From positions 75,364,119-75,428,118 of the forward strand of contig NW_024609857.1 of assembly GCF_016920785.2 (NCBI RefSeq): a stretch of 64,000 nt of DNA, given 5' to 3'. Shown here in pieces: positions 43,401 through 55,633 of this stretch; position 1 is the stretch's first letter; each line of letters begins with the position of its first letter. The position numbers and the translations under genes were made by a program. This stretch comes from Ixodes scapularis. Its lineage: Eukaryota; Arthropoda; Arachnida; Ixodida; Ixodidae. A model generated the notes under the pieces. That model had not been told where the DNA came from. It did not search any database and worked only from the letters and a program-made list of their open reading frames with translations.

Positions 43401-46400
43401 CAAGTTGTTGTTACTACTCGGCTGGTGACACAACCAAGACACAACACCCTAGAACTGCATTTCACAAAAGCGAAGGTTTTGCGGGATTTCCGAGGTCAAA
43501 TGTGCGTAATACCCATAGAAAGGCTCGTTTATAACATTGACAAAAGCTTTTCGAGCCAAAAAAGAAAGGGTATTGCACGAGGAATAAAAAAAAATATGCC
43601 GGACCGCCGAGTTTACACTGCGTCCCAATAGAAGGCGCCAGTGTGTTCTCTGGTTTAAGAAGTTTTAAGGAACCCAGGTTTAAGAGGTCGCAAGCAGTCG
43701 CAAGAGTGTGAACGGGCCTTAAAGGTTCAATGTGGAAAACTTGAGCCAAAGCTGAAGTGCAATAATGGGTGCCGCGCAAGCATTGATGTCGGTAAGACGG
43801 CAGGATCGAGCGCTAGCACAAGAGTGATTCGATGCAGTGTGCTATGCAGGGGCGTACTTACCAATAGGCAGAGTAGGCAGCCACCTAGGGCAGCAGAATT
43901 TTAGGGGCAGCCAAGTTGCGTCTGCACCCCAAATTAAGTGGCTCTTCTTTTTAAATCTAGCTCCGAATTTAGCTACTTCGGGAATTCTAGCTCCAAATCT
44001 AGCTGTTTTTCTAAATTTTGACTTTAACCTAAAGTACTTCCCTAGGCAACCTTTCACACTGCCACCTCTACCCCCCTCCTAACCCCTGCCCCCCATGGTC
44101 ACTGACCATGGGGAGCGGAGGTAGACGCAGCACTGTGAAAGGATGCCTAGGGCAGCAAAATGCTAAGTCCGCCTCTGGCACTACGACTGCTTTTGTGCAC
44201 TCTCCAGACTTGGGAAAGTTCTACCCTAGAACACAGGATAACTAATGAGTATGTGCTGGAACCTTTCAATAGAGCAACAAAGAAAAAAGAGGATAGCGGG
44301 ATCTGAACCCTGTCCACCCATGTAGGAGCCGCATGCGCAGCTAACACCTCATGTAAGCCTCCTACACTTAGGCAACACTGCTGCCTGCAATATTTGAAAG
44401 AAAAAAAAAAAAAGAAAACAGGCATTTGGCAATGTTTTATGGTGGAAGCAAGGCTCGCAATTGAAGCCGATCCCCAAAAGAGGCTGCTTTCTGCTCCAAG
44501 CTTGTCCCATGCAACCAAGCCCCACAAAGGGGAGGGTCGGAAAATTCACGAGAGGAGGGGAGCTTACCCGCACAGCTCCTGCTGGGCATTCAGTTCGAAG
44601 TGCAACCTGGCCAGCCTCTCTTGTTGCTCCCGCACATGCTCCATCTTGTCGAATGTGCAGTCCTTTCCTAAACACCGGAGAACAAAACACCAACACAAGC
44701 ACCTTCAGAGTGTGCACAGCACTGCGTTGCTATACTTTGTTTCACTTAAATGCGAGCGTAGCAGAGGCTCGCGTTTACTATGTAAAGCTATCGATAGTGT
44801 TTTATTACGTGCCGACGAACGTCATGTGTCCATCCAGGAAGAGTCGTGTAGCTCGGAGAAAAACGCAACTGCAATTAGAGACTTCCACATAATTATCGAG
44901 GAACAATCTAAAACCCATTGGAAAACAATCAGAAAACAATAGAAATTATCCTTAGACTATTAACGATAAGCTATAAAAAAAATAATGATTGTCTATTGAA
45001 GAATCATGAAGAAAATATATCATCAACCTAATAGGTTGTCAAATTTTTGTTGCTATTTTAAACTCCCTTCTGAAGTGTGCCCTTTGCTTTTTATAGGCAG
45101 AGCTCAATAAAAAAACTGGAAATCCCTGTTGCCCCTGCTAAGTAAACTACATGTTGCGTAAATCTGAAACCTTGCTTGAATATGATGCGATAGGAATGGT
45201 GATCGAATGCGCAAATATGGGGACATGAATTTACCTAAATGAAAAGATAAGTGTGGCATTTTTTCGAACCCAACAGATTGCGAGAAAGGAAGGAAACAGT
45301 ATTGCTTTTTCAATTCACAAGCTTTTTTTCACTAAAATAATGCCTTAATGCAAATAATATCCGTACTTAGATCACAGGACATTTTCGTTTTTATCTTCTA
45401 TTTTTGATCCAGCGAACATTATGTTTCATTGAATGAAAAAACTAAAAGCATTAGTAACTATGTTGGCTCAGTATATGCTTTTTTATCTGGTAATGTTCAA
45501 TTTGAAGTTTCCACAACAAAACCTCTTTTACATTTATTGATTCAAAAATATTTTGTGTGATGGCTTCTTTTTTTTTTTTTAGTTGTATTTTGTACCAACA
45601 GGTAGATCTTTTCCCAGCCACTGTTATTAAAATCTGCCAAAATAGAACCGAAACAGTCATCAGCAGAAAAATAAATTATAATCCTTACCAAAGTGCTCAT
45701 TTTCACCTGCGAGTGGTCAAGGCTATGAAAAGTAATAAGTGACAATTGAATAATAAAGGAAACAAGCGTGAACCAAACTTGTGAAAATACTGATGCTAGA
45801 TGTCTTCAGCGAGTGTTTTCCCTAGCTCCAAGACAAAAAGAAAATATTGAATGTACTTTATAGTTTTACAAATTCAGGCATACCAAACTGTTAAGCCTGA
45901 TATCTGGACCACATGAATATGCAAAATATGTGTGCACAAAAACCAGTAAAACACCATATCTGTTTTACCTCTAATTCATTGTACGAGACTACAACTATGT
46001 TTTGTTTCTTTTCAATTCCATGTTTTTCCCAGAACCACGCGTTGCCTGCCCGTACATATCCGTCGTCGTTCCCTTCATCGGTAGTCCTTTTATTTTCATA
46101 ACACTTAATAGTTTTTTTTAAAGCTTTCTTACTTACTTTCGATAGTATCGATAGTCGACTGAAAGCCAACTATCGATTGTACTATCAATAGTCAACTATC
46201 GATGGTATACTATCGGTAGCACTATCGATAGTCCACTATTAATAGTTCTTGACAGTATCAATAGTATAGTCAATTTTTCTATAGTTTTCCATCACTAGTG
46301 TCTAGCTGAGCATTTTGTGTTTTGAATACTTGATTCTTGTCCTTTCGCTGAGGCATGGCATGTGGTCTTGGCTTCTTACCAAGAAACAAAAGCGCAGGAA

Positions 46401-49400
46401 CTATGCTGCTATCAGAACTCGCCACTTGCTGGCTACGGGTCACAATACAAGTGAGATAGCAAGTAATAAGGTCTCACAGCACCCTTTCCAACTGATGTGA
46501 AGAAAAAAATTAAAGCCGTTTACAACTCCTTGTAACGCCGAATGAGAGCGCAGCTCTTGAGGAGGAGGAGGAAAGGGTACTGAGGGGAGGGTATATCCCT
46601 CCTCCCTCCGTGACCCCCCCAGGTCATGTGACCTGGGGGGTCACGTGGTCTGGGGGGGTCACGTGACCTTACAGTTATGCCGACGGCGACGCTGCTCAAG
46701 CCGAAAACGGGCACCTAAGAGCTGCGCTCTAAAAGAGCTGTGGGTCACTTGTTTGATTCAAACAAAATACTGTATTTACTCGCATAATGAACACACTTTT
46801 TTTCTTGGAAAATTGACACATATTTGGGGGGAGCATTCATTACGGGGGGTAAAATTTTTGCATTTACACAGCTCTTGCGGATGTCACATTAGGTGCCAAC
46901 ACGACAAGGCAAGGTACTGTGGCACGTCTCCATTGATGGAGGTGCACTCACGGCTGGTTGGGGGCACGCCACAGTAACCATGCTTTATAAATTGCGAACC
47001 CTTTTAGGGCGCTTTTGGCGTGCCTTTTGCCGAAGGAAAAGCGCTCTACGAAGCTCACTCAGCACGGAGAGCAACGCAACCACTGTTAGGCCTAACCACT
47101 TTCACGATTTCACTGTCCGAAAGCGGACCACAAACGACGGCATGTTTGTTGACATCAATGCATCTGATAGGTGAAGAATGTCCGGGGCTCGGCAATTCCT
47201 CGACCCAAGCTTCGTCAAGTGTGCGCGCCACTCGGTTTCACGGTTTATCACTTCCACAACCATACACTCGCAGCCATTACGAGGGCAGCTATCACTCTAG
47301 AGGTTAGTTGAGCTATGCAATCTATAAACACATTTTCGGAATGCCCAGTCCTTACTCTTCTCGGCATGCTATTAATTATCACTAAACTCACAATAGCTAT
47401 TGAGAAAGGAGCAAATAAAGGTTATGCCAAAACCAACGTTTAAATTTTCCCGCACATTCCAATTAAGCAACGTTACATGTCATATAACTTGCAAGCCAAG
47501 CAAGCAGTCTAAAAAACACAGTATTTTGTACTTTTTTTTTTTTGTCCTGCTGGCGTGCACTTTTTTAGCATTCATTTCACACCATCAAACTTATTGTAAG
47601 CTGTTGGGAACAAGCTGTACTGCTCCCATATTACAACCGCTTCTCGTCTTTTCCCTTCCCCTAATGCCATTAGACAAGAGAGGAATACACCCATTAAATG
47701 ACATGTTTTCATCATCTCACTCTCATATTGATAAGCACTCCTGTCCCCAAAGCTTTCCCCGACTCTAAAGGCCCGTTCACACTTGCGACAGTCGCTGGAG
47801 CGACCAGTGACTAGCGACTGGTTTTTGGTCGCGGAGCGACAAAAACAGGTTGGTAGCGACCAATTTTGGGCAGTCGCTCCCTGACCGATTTCTCAAGTCG
47901 CAAAACCGAGTCGCTGGACGGCGGAGCCAATCAGAGTCTCGTCGGAAGTGATGTGTGCGTTTGTTTACATCCGGCACTGCTTCCCGCGGGAAATAGCGAC
48001 GCGCGCACGGCGGCATGGAGTTGTCTGCGGAAGCTCTTATTAATGCTGTCAAAGACTATTTGTTTCTTTGCAATAAGCGGCACCCCGACCACAAGGATCG
48101 GGGCAAAAAGCTGCAGGCCTAAAACGAGATCGGCGACATTTTTCGGCGTGGCAGGTACGTACAATATCATGGTTGAGGGAGATAGCCGTTGTTTTACGTT
48201 CCGAAGCACCATTACGTTTTCTTGTTTTTTCCTGCCGACACCTTTGATCAGAAAAGCCTTTCAGCCGGCTCGAAAGGGTGTTGATTACTATCCGTTAAGT
48301 TGACAGCGAGCCTGGCGACTCGTCGGACGCTCAATCAGGTGTGAACACTGGTGGTTGCCAGTCGCTTGTTGCTGGTCGCTCCAGCGACTGTCCCAAGTCG
48401 CAAGTGTGAACGGGCCCTAAGGTTTTCCCTGTTGATAGGCTGCCCTGTCCCCAGGGCTTTCCCTATCCCCAAGGTTCCCCTGTTGATACACACCCCTTTT
48501 CCGAGGGTTTTCCCAATCCTCAAGAGCTTTCCACGTTGATAGGTACAGCTATTCCCAGAGATTTTCTTTTTAATGGACACCCCTGCGCCCAAAGTGTATA
48601 GCTATCCCCAAGTGTTTCCCTGTTGATATGCACCCCTGTCCCCAGGGCTTTCCCTGTTCCCACAGTTTTCCCTGTTGATAGTTGCCCCTGTCCAAACAGC
48701 ATTTTTTGTCCTTAGGGTTTCCTCTATAGGTAGGGACTCCTGTACCCAGAAATTTCCTTAGGATTATTCTCTGTTGGTTAGAGTTTAGGGCTCTGACAGA
48801 GGGATATCCCGTCGGGCAACATACCAAAGGCCTGCAGCTTCCCGGAGTGGAAGTCGTGCAGCAGTTGCAGCAGGCCCTGCTCCATCTGGCGCACGTCCGT
48901 CACGTCTGTGAGGAAGGAGTGCTGCTCGCAGGGCGCCCCACCACGCTCCCCGTCCGAGGGCGGGTGCAGCAGGCCCCCCTGGCCCCCTGGTGGCAAGAGG
49001 TGCAGGCGCAGCACGTGCGTGCACGTCCACGGGGGGTAGCCACGGGTGCATGGAGGGAGGCGGTGCAGTGGAGGTATGGGGGAGAGGGGAAGGGAGGAAG
49101 ACGAGAGTGAAAGCTCAGGGCGGGAGGCTGCGAGTGCTCATCCTAATGCATTTACACAAACGAAGCAAACGGTGGAAACTCGCAAGATTTTGGCATGGAA
49201 GTGCAACATCTTAGGAATAGATTGAGTGTATCTTTCCTTAACTATTTCGTTCCTTCCTTTGGCTCAATGCACAACTTATTGCAAAATGTAATGAAAACAG
49301 CAGATGCCATAAAATACACCGTCTCAGAGCGAAAATTCAAATTTGTTGCTCTGTACGGCAAAAAGTCAGGTGGCTTTCAAATTTTGTGTTGTATGTCTGC

Positions 49401-52400
49401 TGTAAACAGGAAATTTGGCCCGTGCAGCACGACAGCTGCCTTACGGCCCTCAACATGCGTCACGCGGTAGTGGTTACACAAACCCTTTAACAATCCTCCA
49501 TTCCATTTTTTCCCCTCCTGTATACTGTCCTCGCCATTCCAACTTCTTTGCTCCACTTTCACGAAAAACCAGTTTGGAGTGTTCATCAACTCTTTCCCCA
49601 CTTCCCTGGTCAGAAGCTCCTTTTAGTTACATTACCGCTAGCTCAAAAAAACATCTGCAATAACTGGCTGCCCTCAAGTACAATTCTATCCTGATACACT
49701 ACATCCAGAAACTTCCAAGAGGCACAAAATATCTAGCAGGGTTTACAAAACTTTTGTAATGCCAATGGCTTGGATGCAGGATGTTATAATTAGCATCATC
49801 TAGTGCTCCTCCTGCCCACTAAAATCTCAGAAGCAATGATTCTTTCTACACCATGCCAGAAGCTAGGAGGAAGCTTTTAAGAAAGTGCAATTACACAGCA
49901 CAGGGCACACGCGGCTGACGACATCTTCACCGGCACAAAGAAAGCATTCACAACAGCAGCACTTCAAAAGCACATGCAAGCATTTATGAGAGGACCAACT
50001 CGACTATACTCGTATTCCTCACAAGAACTGTAGTAAAAATGTTGAATTCCTTGCAGAGCGTTACTAATTTTCCCTTTCATGTGTTAAATTAAGATATATG
50101 TAAGCACATCTTAGATTAGTTTTATGTCATATAATCAAGACATACTTGTTCCAAATGCCAAAAGTATTGTTTCTTCTTTTGACAACCAAATCTTGTAAGA
50201 ACTACTTTGCACAGCATATGAATAAAGCGCAAAACTTCCTTTTTTTCTCGGTGTGGAAACAATCCTAGATATTGTAGCTGCTGGTCACCCAGTTGAACAC
50301 CATAAACCACCAGTCCATTTTTCTTCACTCGCTTAACCCCTCAACTGGGGAGCACGTCTTTAGACCCACCTCTATTATGGCCTCGAAATGGGGAGTGCGT
50401 CTAAAAGATGCGCGACACTTTTTTTTGAACGGAGAACGCATTCTGTGGAACGCGTGCCAGTTTTTGATGGAGGTTATAAGCGCTGCCATCTATCAAATAC
50501 AATTCCAAGCATGTTTAGGTTGGTTTACGTTCAGTGGCTGGTGAAATAACCTAATTGCTTTGTCAGGAAATATGTTTTCTATGTTTGTCGACAATTAGCG
50601 CACTCGAAAAACTGCCACTCAAGCATTCATTAACCCAGAGAACACACCTCTCACACAGCACTCACTAACAACTTTGTACTGCGTGTTTTACTTCGGCTTC
50701 TACTTCTTCAGATTTTAGACGATTTGCAAATAGAAAAAGACGACATATGAGTAAAACACTTCCCGGCTAACGCTTAGGCTAATTTAAGGCTAAATAATTA
50801 ATCTCTTTTCGTGATAATGTTATCGACGGCGTACAAACACATTTGTCCTCTAGGCGTATGATGTTCTCGGCTTCGATGATTTCCCTTGTTAATTGGTTTT
50901 CACTTTTGCCCAACACGGTGCTGTTGTAGAAATGTGCGACACACCCCCAATCCCGGCAGTGTATCCCTTAGTGGCCAGAGTTGGCGTTTACAATGTTGTT
51001 GGAGTGTTCTCGAAGGCGGTCATCTAGACATCGCCCAGTTGGTCCAACGTATTGTCTGCCACAGGAAAGGGGGAATAGACAACCCCTCAACGCAAGGCAC
51101 AAAGTTGGTCCTATGCTTCTCAGAGCAGCGGATTGCAGGATTTGAGGGTGTGGTGACGTTTTTGCAAAGGCTGGACAGTTTGGTGGGTGCTGAAAACACA
51201 ATATCAACATTGACTCTGTTCGCTGTTTCCTTAAGGCCGTGGAAAAAATTGTGGATGTAAGGGACGATGACTGGTCTTCTTGTCCTGTCCCGGTGTGTTT
51301 GTTTGACACAGTTCTCTTGCTTCATTTCTTTAAGAATAGTTTCGACCACTGACACCAATAACAACACAGGGTACCCTGCGGACTTCAGTCTTGCAATTTG
51401 CTCGTCGAAACTCTTTTGTATGGAATGTGAGCACGACTTTACGATTGAGCTCTTAAGGCATGATTGTACTATGCCTCTTTTCATGAGTTTCGAGTGCGCG
51501 CAGTTGAAAGGGAGAAGTGGTTTTTTACCCCTGGGTTCATAAAACCAGCAGACGTGGTGAGGTAGCACCAACAGTCAGAGATTTAAGAATCTTATGGATC
51601 CTTCAACCGGCGACTCATGTGTGATTTCTAGGGGACTCATACAGTCTTTAAATTCCGAGAGGACGTTGTCCACCAAGCTTGAGCAATTGTTTTCGTCGGT
51701 GGCTAAAAAAATTAGAAAATCGTCCACGTATCGAAACAAGCGCACTACTTTGGTGTCATCTAACCTCTGTTGTAGGATCCTATCGAGATGTGCAAGATAT
51801 AGGTTGCTGAGTATAGGTGCAATGCACGAACCTATGCACACTCCTCTCTTTTGCAAGTAAGTGTGTCCATCCCAGGCAGCAAAGGTGGATTTAAAATAGA
51901 TGGCAAGCAATTCCAAAAACTTATTTTGGGGCATGCCCGAGGCATTCTGAAATGCAATAGCACCAAAGGTGTCAATGCTGTCTTCAATACTTGTTAAGAG
52001 CCGGTCTTGGGGCAATGCATCATAGAGGTCCTTAAAGTCAATTGAAAAAACTTGCATCTCTTGGTGTTTTCGTTCTTCTAGGAAGTTGAAGACTTCGAAG
52101 GAACTTCGGATTAGGTAGGGGTCGTCTACGGTTAAAAGATTTAGTCTCTCTTGTAGGGATAAGGCAACTGATTTTGGCCACGTTCCCTGCTCTGACACGA
52201 TGACTCTTAGGGGGCAGTCAGGCTTGTGGGTTTTTGCACTAAAAAATACTTCTAAGGATAACGTTTTGCTGCCGTCAATGTGGGAGCAAAGCTTTTTTAG
52301 TTCAAGCGATTGGCAAAAGTGAATGCTCAGAAGTGTCGCAAAGCTTCGACAGACACGAAAATCACAGTTGCTTCAGCGAAGCGATGACAACTTGTTTAAA

Positions 52401-55400
52401 ATTAGTGCATGCTCAGTGACAGCGAAACCTCAGAAATATTTATGAGTCAAGGCTGGCATTACAATTTTTTCTGAAATCCATGTATAAAACCTGTGTCTTC
52501 ATGACCTACTATAGACCTTTTCACCCTCCTCAGCATGGGCGCTGCCATCTTGAAATCACGTGACGCGGCAGCCATTAGGTTGCTTCAAGTTGCTACTCCG
52601 CTCTCTCCTCTGCGCCTTGGAGGACGGGTTGTATTCGTGTTTTTCGTCGCATTTCGCCGCTCTTTCTTGCCTTACCTCGGAAACTGTAGTCCGATACGTC
52701 TACTCGACGATTAAGACATCTCGAGGGCTCAGATGTCCTTGTGACAACTGATGTTTGTTTACTAATAGTGGCGGAACATTCTCAGTAAGAAGCGCGTATA
52801 TTTATATCGCGCATTGAGGATCGTAAGGCGTCAAGAATAGTCAGCGCAAGGAGACTATCTGTATTTCCCGAAAGTATCCGCTTTGCAATCATAATATATT
52901 GAAAACAATTTTGTTTTATTATGTGAGGAAACTCGCGGAGAAGATGAACAACGAACGTTTAACTTGTATTTTATCTGAGGCTATACTCTGTTTCATACTT
53001 AGCGTGCAACGCTGTCAGAGCTACTGGCGTGAGCGTGGGGCTTGATCTCGTTGATCATTTGCACGCGTTCTCGCTCAAACAAAACCATAGATGAAGCCAC
53101 GCGCTCGCGCCAGTAGCTTTCACAGCGTTGCACGCTAAGTATGAAACAGAGTATAGAAGTAATGGTACGTCAACATCAGGCGATTTATTTGTTCATAATA
53201 TCGGACCTACACGTGTAGGAGGTTCTCAATAATTGTATACCGTGCTCGCTCCCATTTCAACTGTCATTTAAGTGATTTATTGATTATATTTAAATAACCA
53301 GTTCAGTCCACTTCATTTATATTAACACAAAGATTGGGACTTCCCGCGTAAGAAACTGACACAGGCACTTAACAGTAGCGAGTTTTAGAAAACAAGTGCA
53401 CTAAGAAATAACGTCGTTTGTCTCTATTTGCAAATCCAAAACACGGTTTGTGTTCGACGCATAAACAATAATGACGACGGCTTCTTTTTTTTTTTTTTTT
53501 TTTTGCGTACGTTGTTTTATTTTTTGCCAGTATCTGGAATCCGCAATGTTTGACGCCTAAAAAGAAAAAAAGAAGAAAAAAAAAACCGTCTGCAAGACAA
53601 TCACTTGAGTCCAGGATTGCCGATGGCGAATGGAGGTTTACTTTTGGTGGCTGGCGACGCCGAAATTTACAAAGCCAATCTGTTCACAAACAAATAAATA
53701 TTTGTTCACACAGGTCCGTGAAGTGGTGCCTAGCGCTAGAATTCAGCAAAACGTTCCGAGGTATTTCTCCTCCTGCGCCCTTTAATTTTATTTGGCCAGA
53801 TTTTCGGAAGACAAATGCCAGATTTAATTTGACGGGCCTGTCACTTATATCTTAAGTAAGCAGATGTTCATATAACAATAATTTATTTCCTAGGGTCAAT
53901 ATCGTGAGATGCTGCTTATGAGTTTAAAAAGTTCCCTACTCGGCCTGTCAAAACATGCTCGAGTACTGAATTAAAAAAAAAAAAAGAGTTCCAGACGATA
54001 TTACTTGTTTATATTAATTATCTGCGTCATTATACAATACGTTTTTAGTCAGCGAAGTTCACTAAAGGTTGGGTGCCCTCGAAAACCAAACAGTGAGTAG
54101 TAAACTCGCGAGTCCATCTGTTCTGACCGATTCAGCACACTGCTAACCAAGCTGTCGATATGCTTATTTACATCCCCGTGTTATTTTCGTCATCACTTTG
54201 TTTTTTCTGAAAACTGGTGCCATTGAATACGGCCGTAGACGATGGTAATCTTCCCTGTGCCTCAGTCAGGCGTTTTCCAACCGTCCATAATCAGGTACAT
54301 CAAAGCAGTTGGTAAAAACAATTACGCAATTTAGGCTAAAATACACCTCGTAGTCCTCAAAGTGGCTCGATACCAACGTTTTATTGGTTGTGTGGTACAA
54401 GAAAAATGAACTATCACGAAAAACAACGTAAAACAGCAACATAGCCGCGTTCCCGTTGAAACCGAAACCAACCAAATTGAAGCAACCTAATGGCGCCGAG
54501 TGCGTCAGCGCCCTCTATCCGCCGGTGAGGCAACTACTAAAATGAAAAGGTCTATACAAAGTCAAACATGTAAAAATAAACAGTGTCTCCCCTTCTCTGC
54601 ACTTTAGCGCAAGATGCAATGTGTCGTTCTTGATATCCACAGCACCTCCAATTTACAACCAGATATCGTCACTTCGAAGACTCCACTAGAACTGACTGTC
54701 CCTGGTGCGAGCATGGCAATGAAATGGTGTTGCATGCAAGGCACATTTTTTGCATTATAGAGAGATTTTTGATTCCCCGACTTGTCCTATAACTTCTGGA
54801 TGGTGCTCTGCCTGTTGTTGAGAGGAACCAAGAACCATAGGCCATGGATGAAAACAAGCCAACATAAGACATTCTGTGCATGCTGTGGAGTCAAGAAACA
54901 ACTGAACAAAGTGCCCACTGCAGATTACTATAAAAAGTGCAGTCTAGGACTGCTAATGTAGTGGCTTCGTAGCTGGACCTTTTTGTGGCGAAATGCCATC
55001 CAGAAGAAAAAAGAGCAATTATCAAAGAGTATGACATCTTTGTGCCAGAAGCAGTTATAGCAGTTAAACAGAAGCAGTTATAGCGGTGCAAAAAGTGAAA
55101 GCCGTTTACAACTCCCTGTAACGCCGAATTTGAGCGCAGCTCTTGAGGAGAAGGGAAGGGTACTGGGGGGTGCGTCACGTGACATTGGGGGGTCAAGTGA
55201 TGATGCTGATGACGTCACTGATGACGTCATCAGTGACGATAACGATGCGGATACCGATGACGTCATTAGTGATGATGACGATGACGATGCGGATGCCGAT
55301 GACGCCATCGGTGATGATGACGATGACGATGCGGATACCGATGACGCCATCGGTGATGATGACGATGACGATGCGGATACCGATGACGTCATAGGTGATG

Positions 55401-55600
55401 TCACTGATGACGTCATCAGCGATGATGACGATGCAGATGCCGGTGACGTCATCAGTGATGATGATGATGACGATGCGGATGGCGTCATCAGTGACAATGA
55501 CATCATGGGGGGGGGGGGGGGGTCACGTGACCTCGGGGGAGGGGGGTCACTTGACCTCGGGGGAGGGGTTCACGTGACCCTAAGGGGGGTCACGTGACCT

Positions 55601-55633
<33 letters not shown>

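Larger units (their letters stand above)
38726..43446 (+). mobile_element. Ty3/gypsy LTR retrotransposon, nearly intact
   Basis: LTRs 38726-38950 and 43224-43446, 5-bp target duplication CCCTA (38721-38725 and 43447-43451), polypurine tract AGGGAAGGGGG just before the 3' LTR, and a single long frame for Gag-PR-RT-RNaseH-IN broken by one in-frame TAG (40147-40149). No env frame follows pol, so this is a retrotransposon rather than an errantivirus type. It sits antisense in CCDC28 intron 3. Confidence 0.96.
38603..43719. mobile_element. Harbinger-like MITE split by the gypsy insertion
   Basis: Left terminus AGGCCCGTTCACACTCTTGC at 38603, right terminus whose complement reads AGGCCCGTTCACACTCTTGC at 43719, with TAA on both outer sides (38600-38602, 43720-43722). 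Without the retrotransposon the host element would be about 390 bp. Same family as 1806-1985. Confidence 0.85.
44668..48824 (-). other. CCDC28 intron 2
   Basis: 4.2 kb. Contains an AT-rich tract, a CTATCGATAG palindrome cluster (46137-46300), the VNTR-type element at 46512, the MADF-carrying Harbinger element (47769-48417) and a ~50-bp tandem repeat (48424-48775). No other exon seen. Confidence 0.55.

Noticed and set aside
55130..55597. 155-codon Asp-rich open frame (DDADTDD repeats)
   Set aside because: It exists only because the 42-bp palindrome unit is a multiple of three; it ends in G runs and has no start context or homologous domain.
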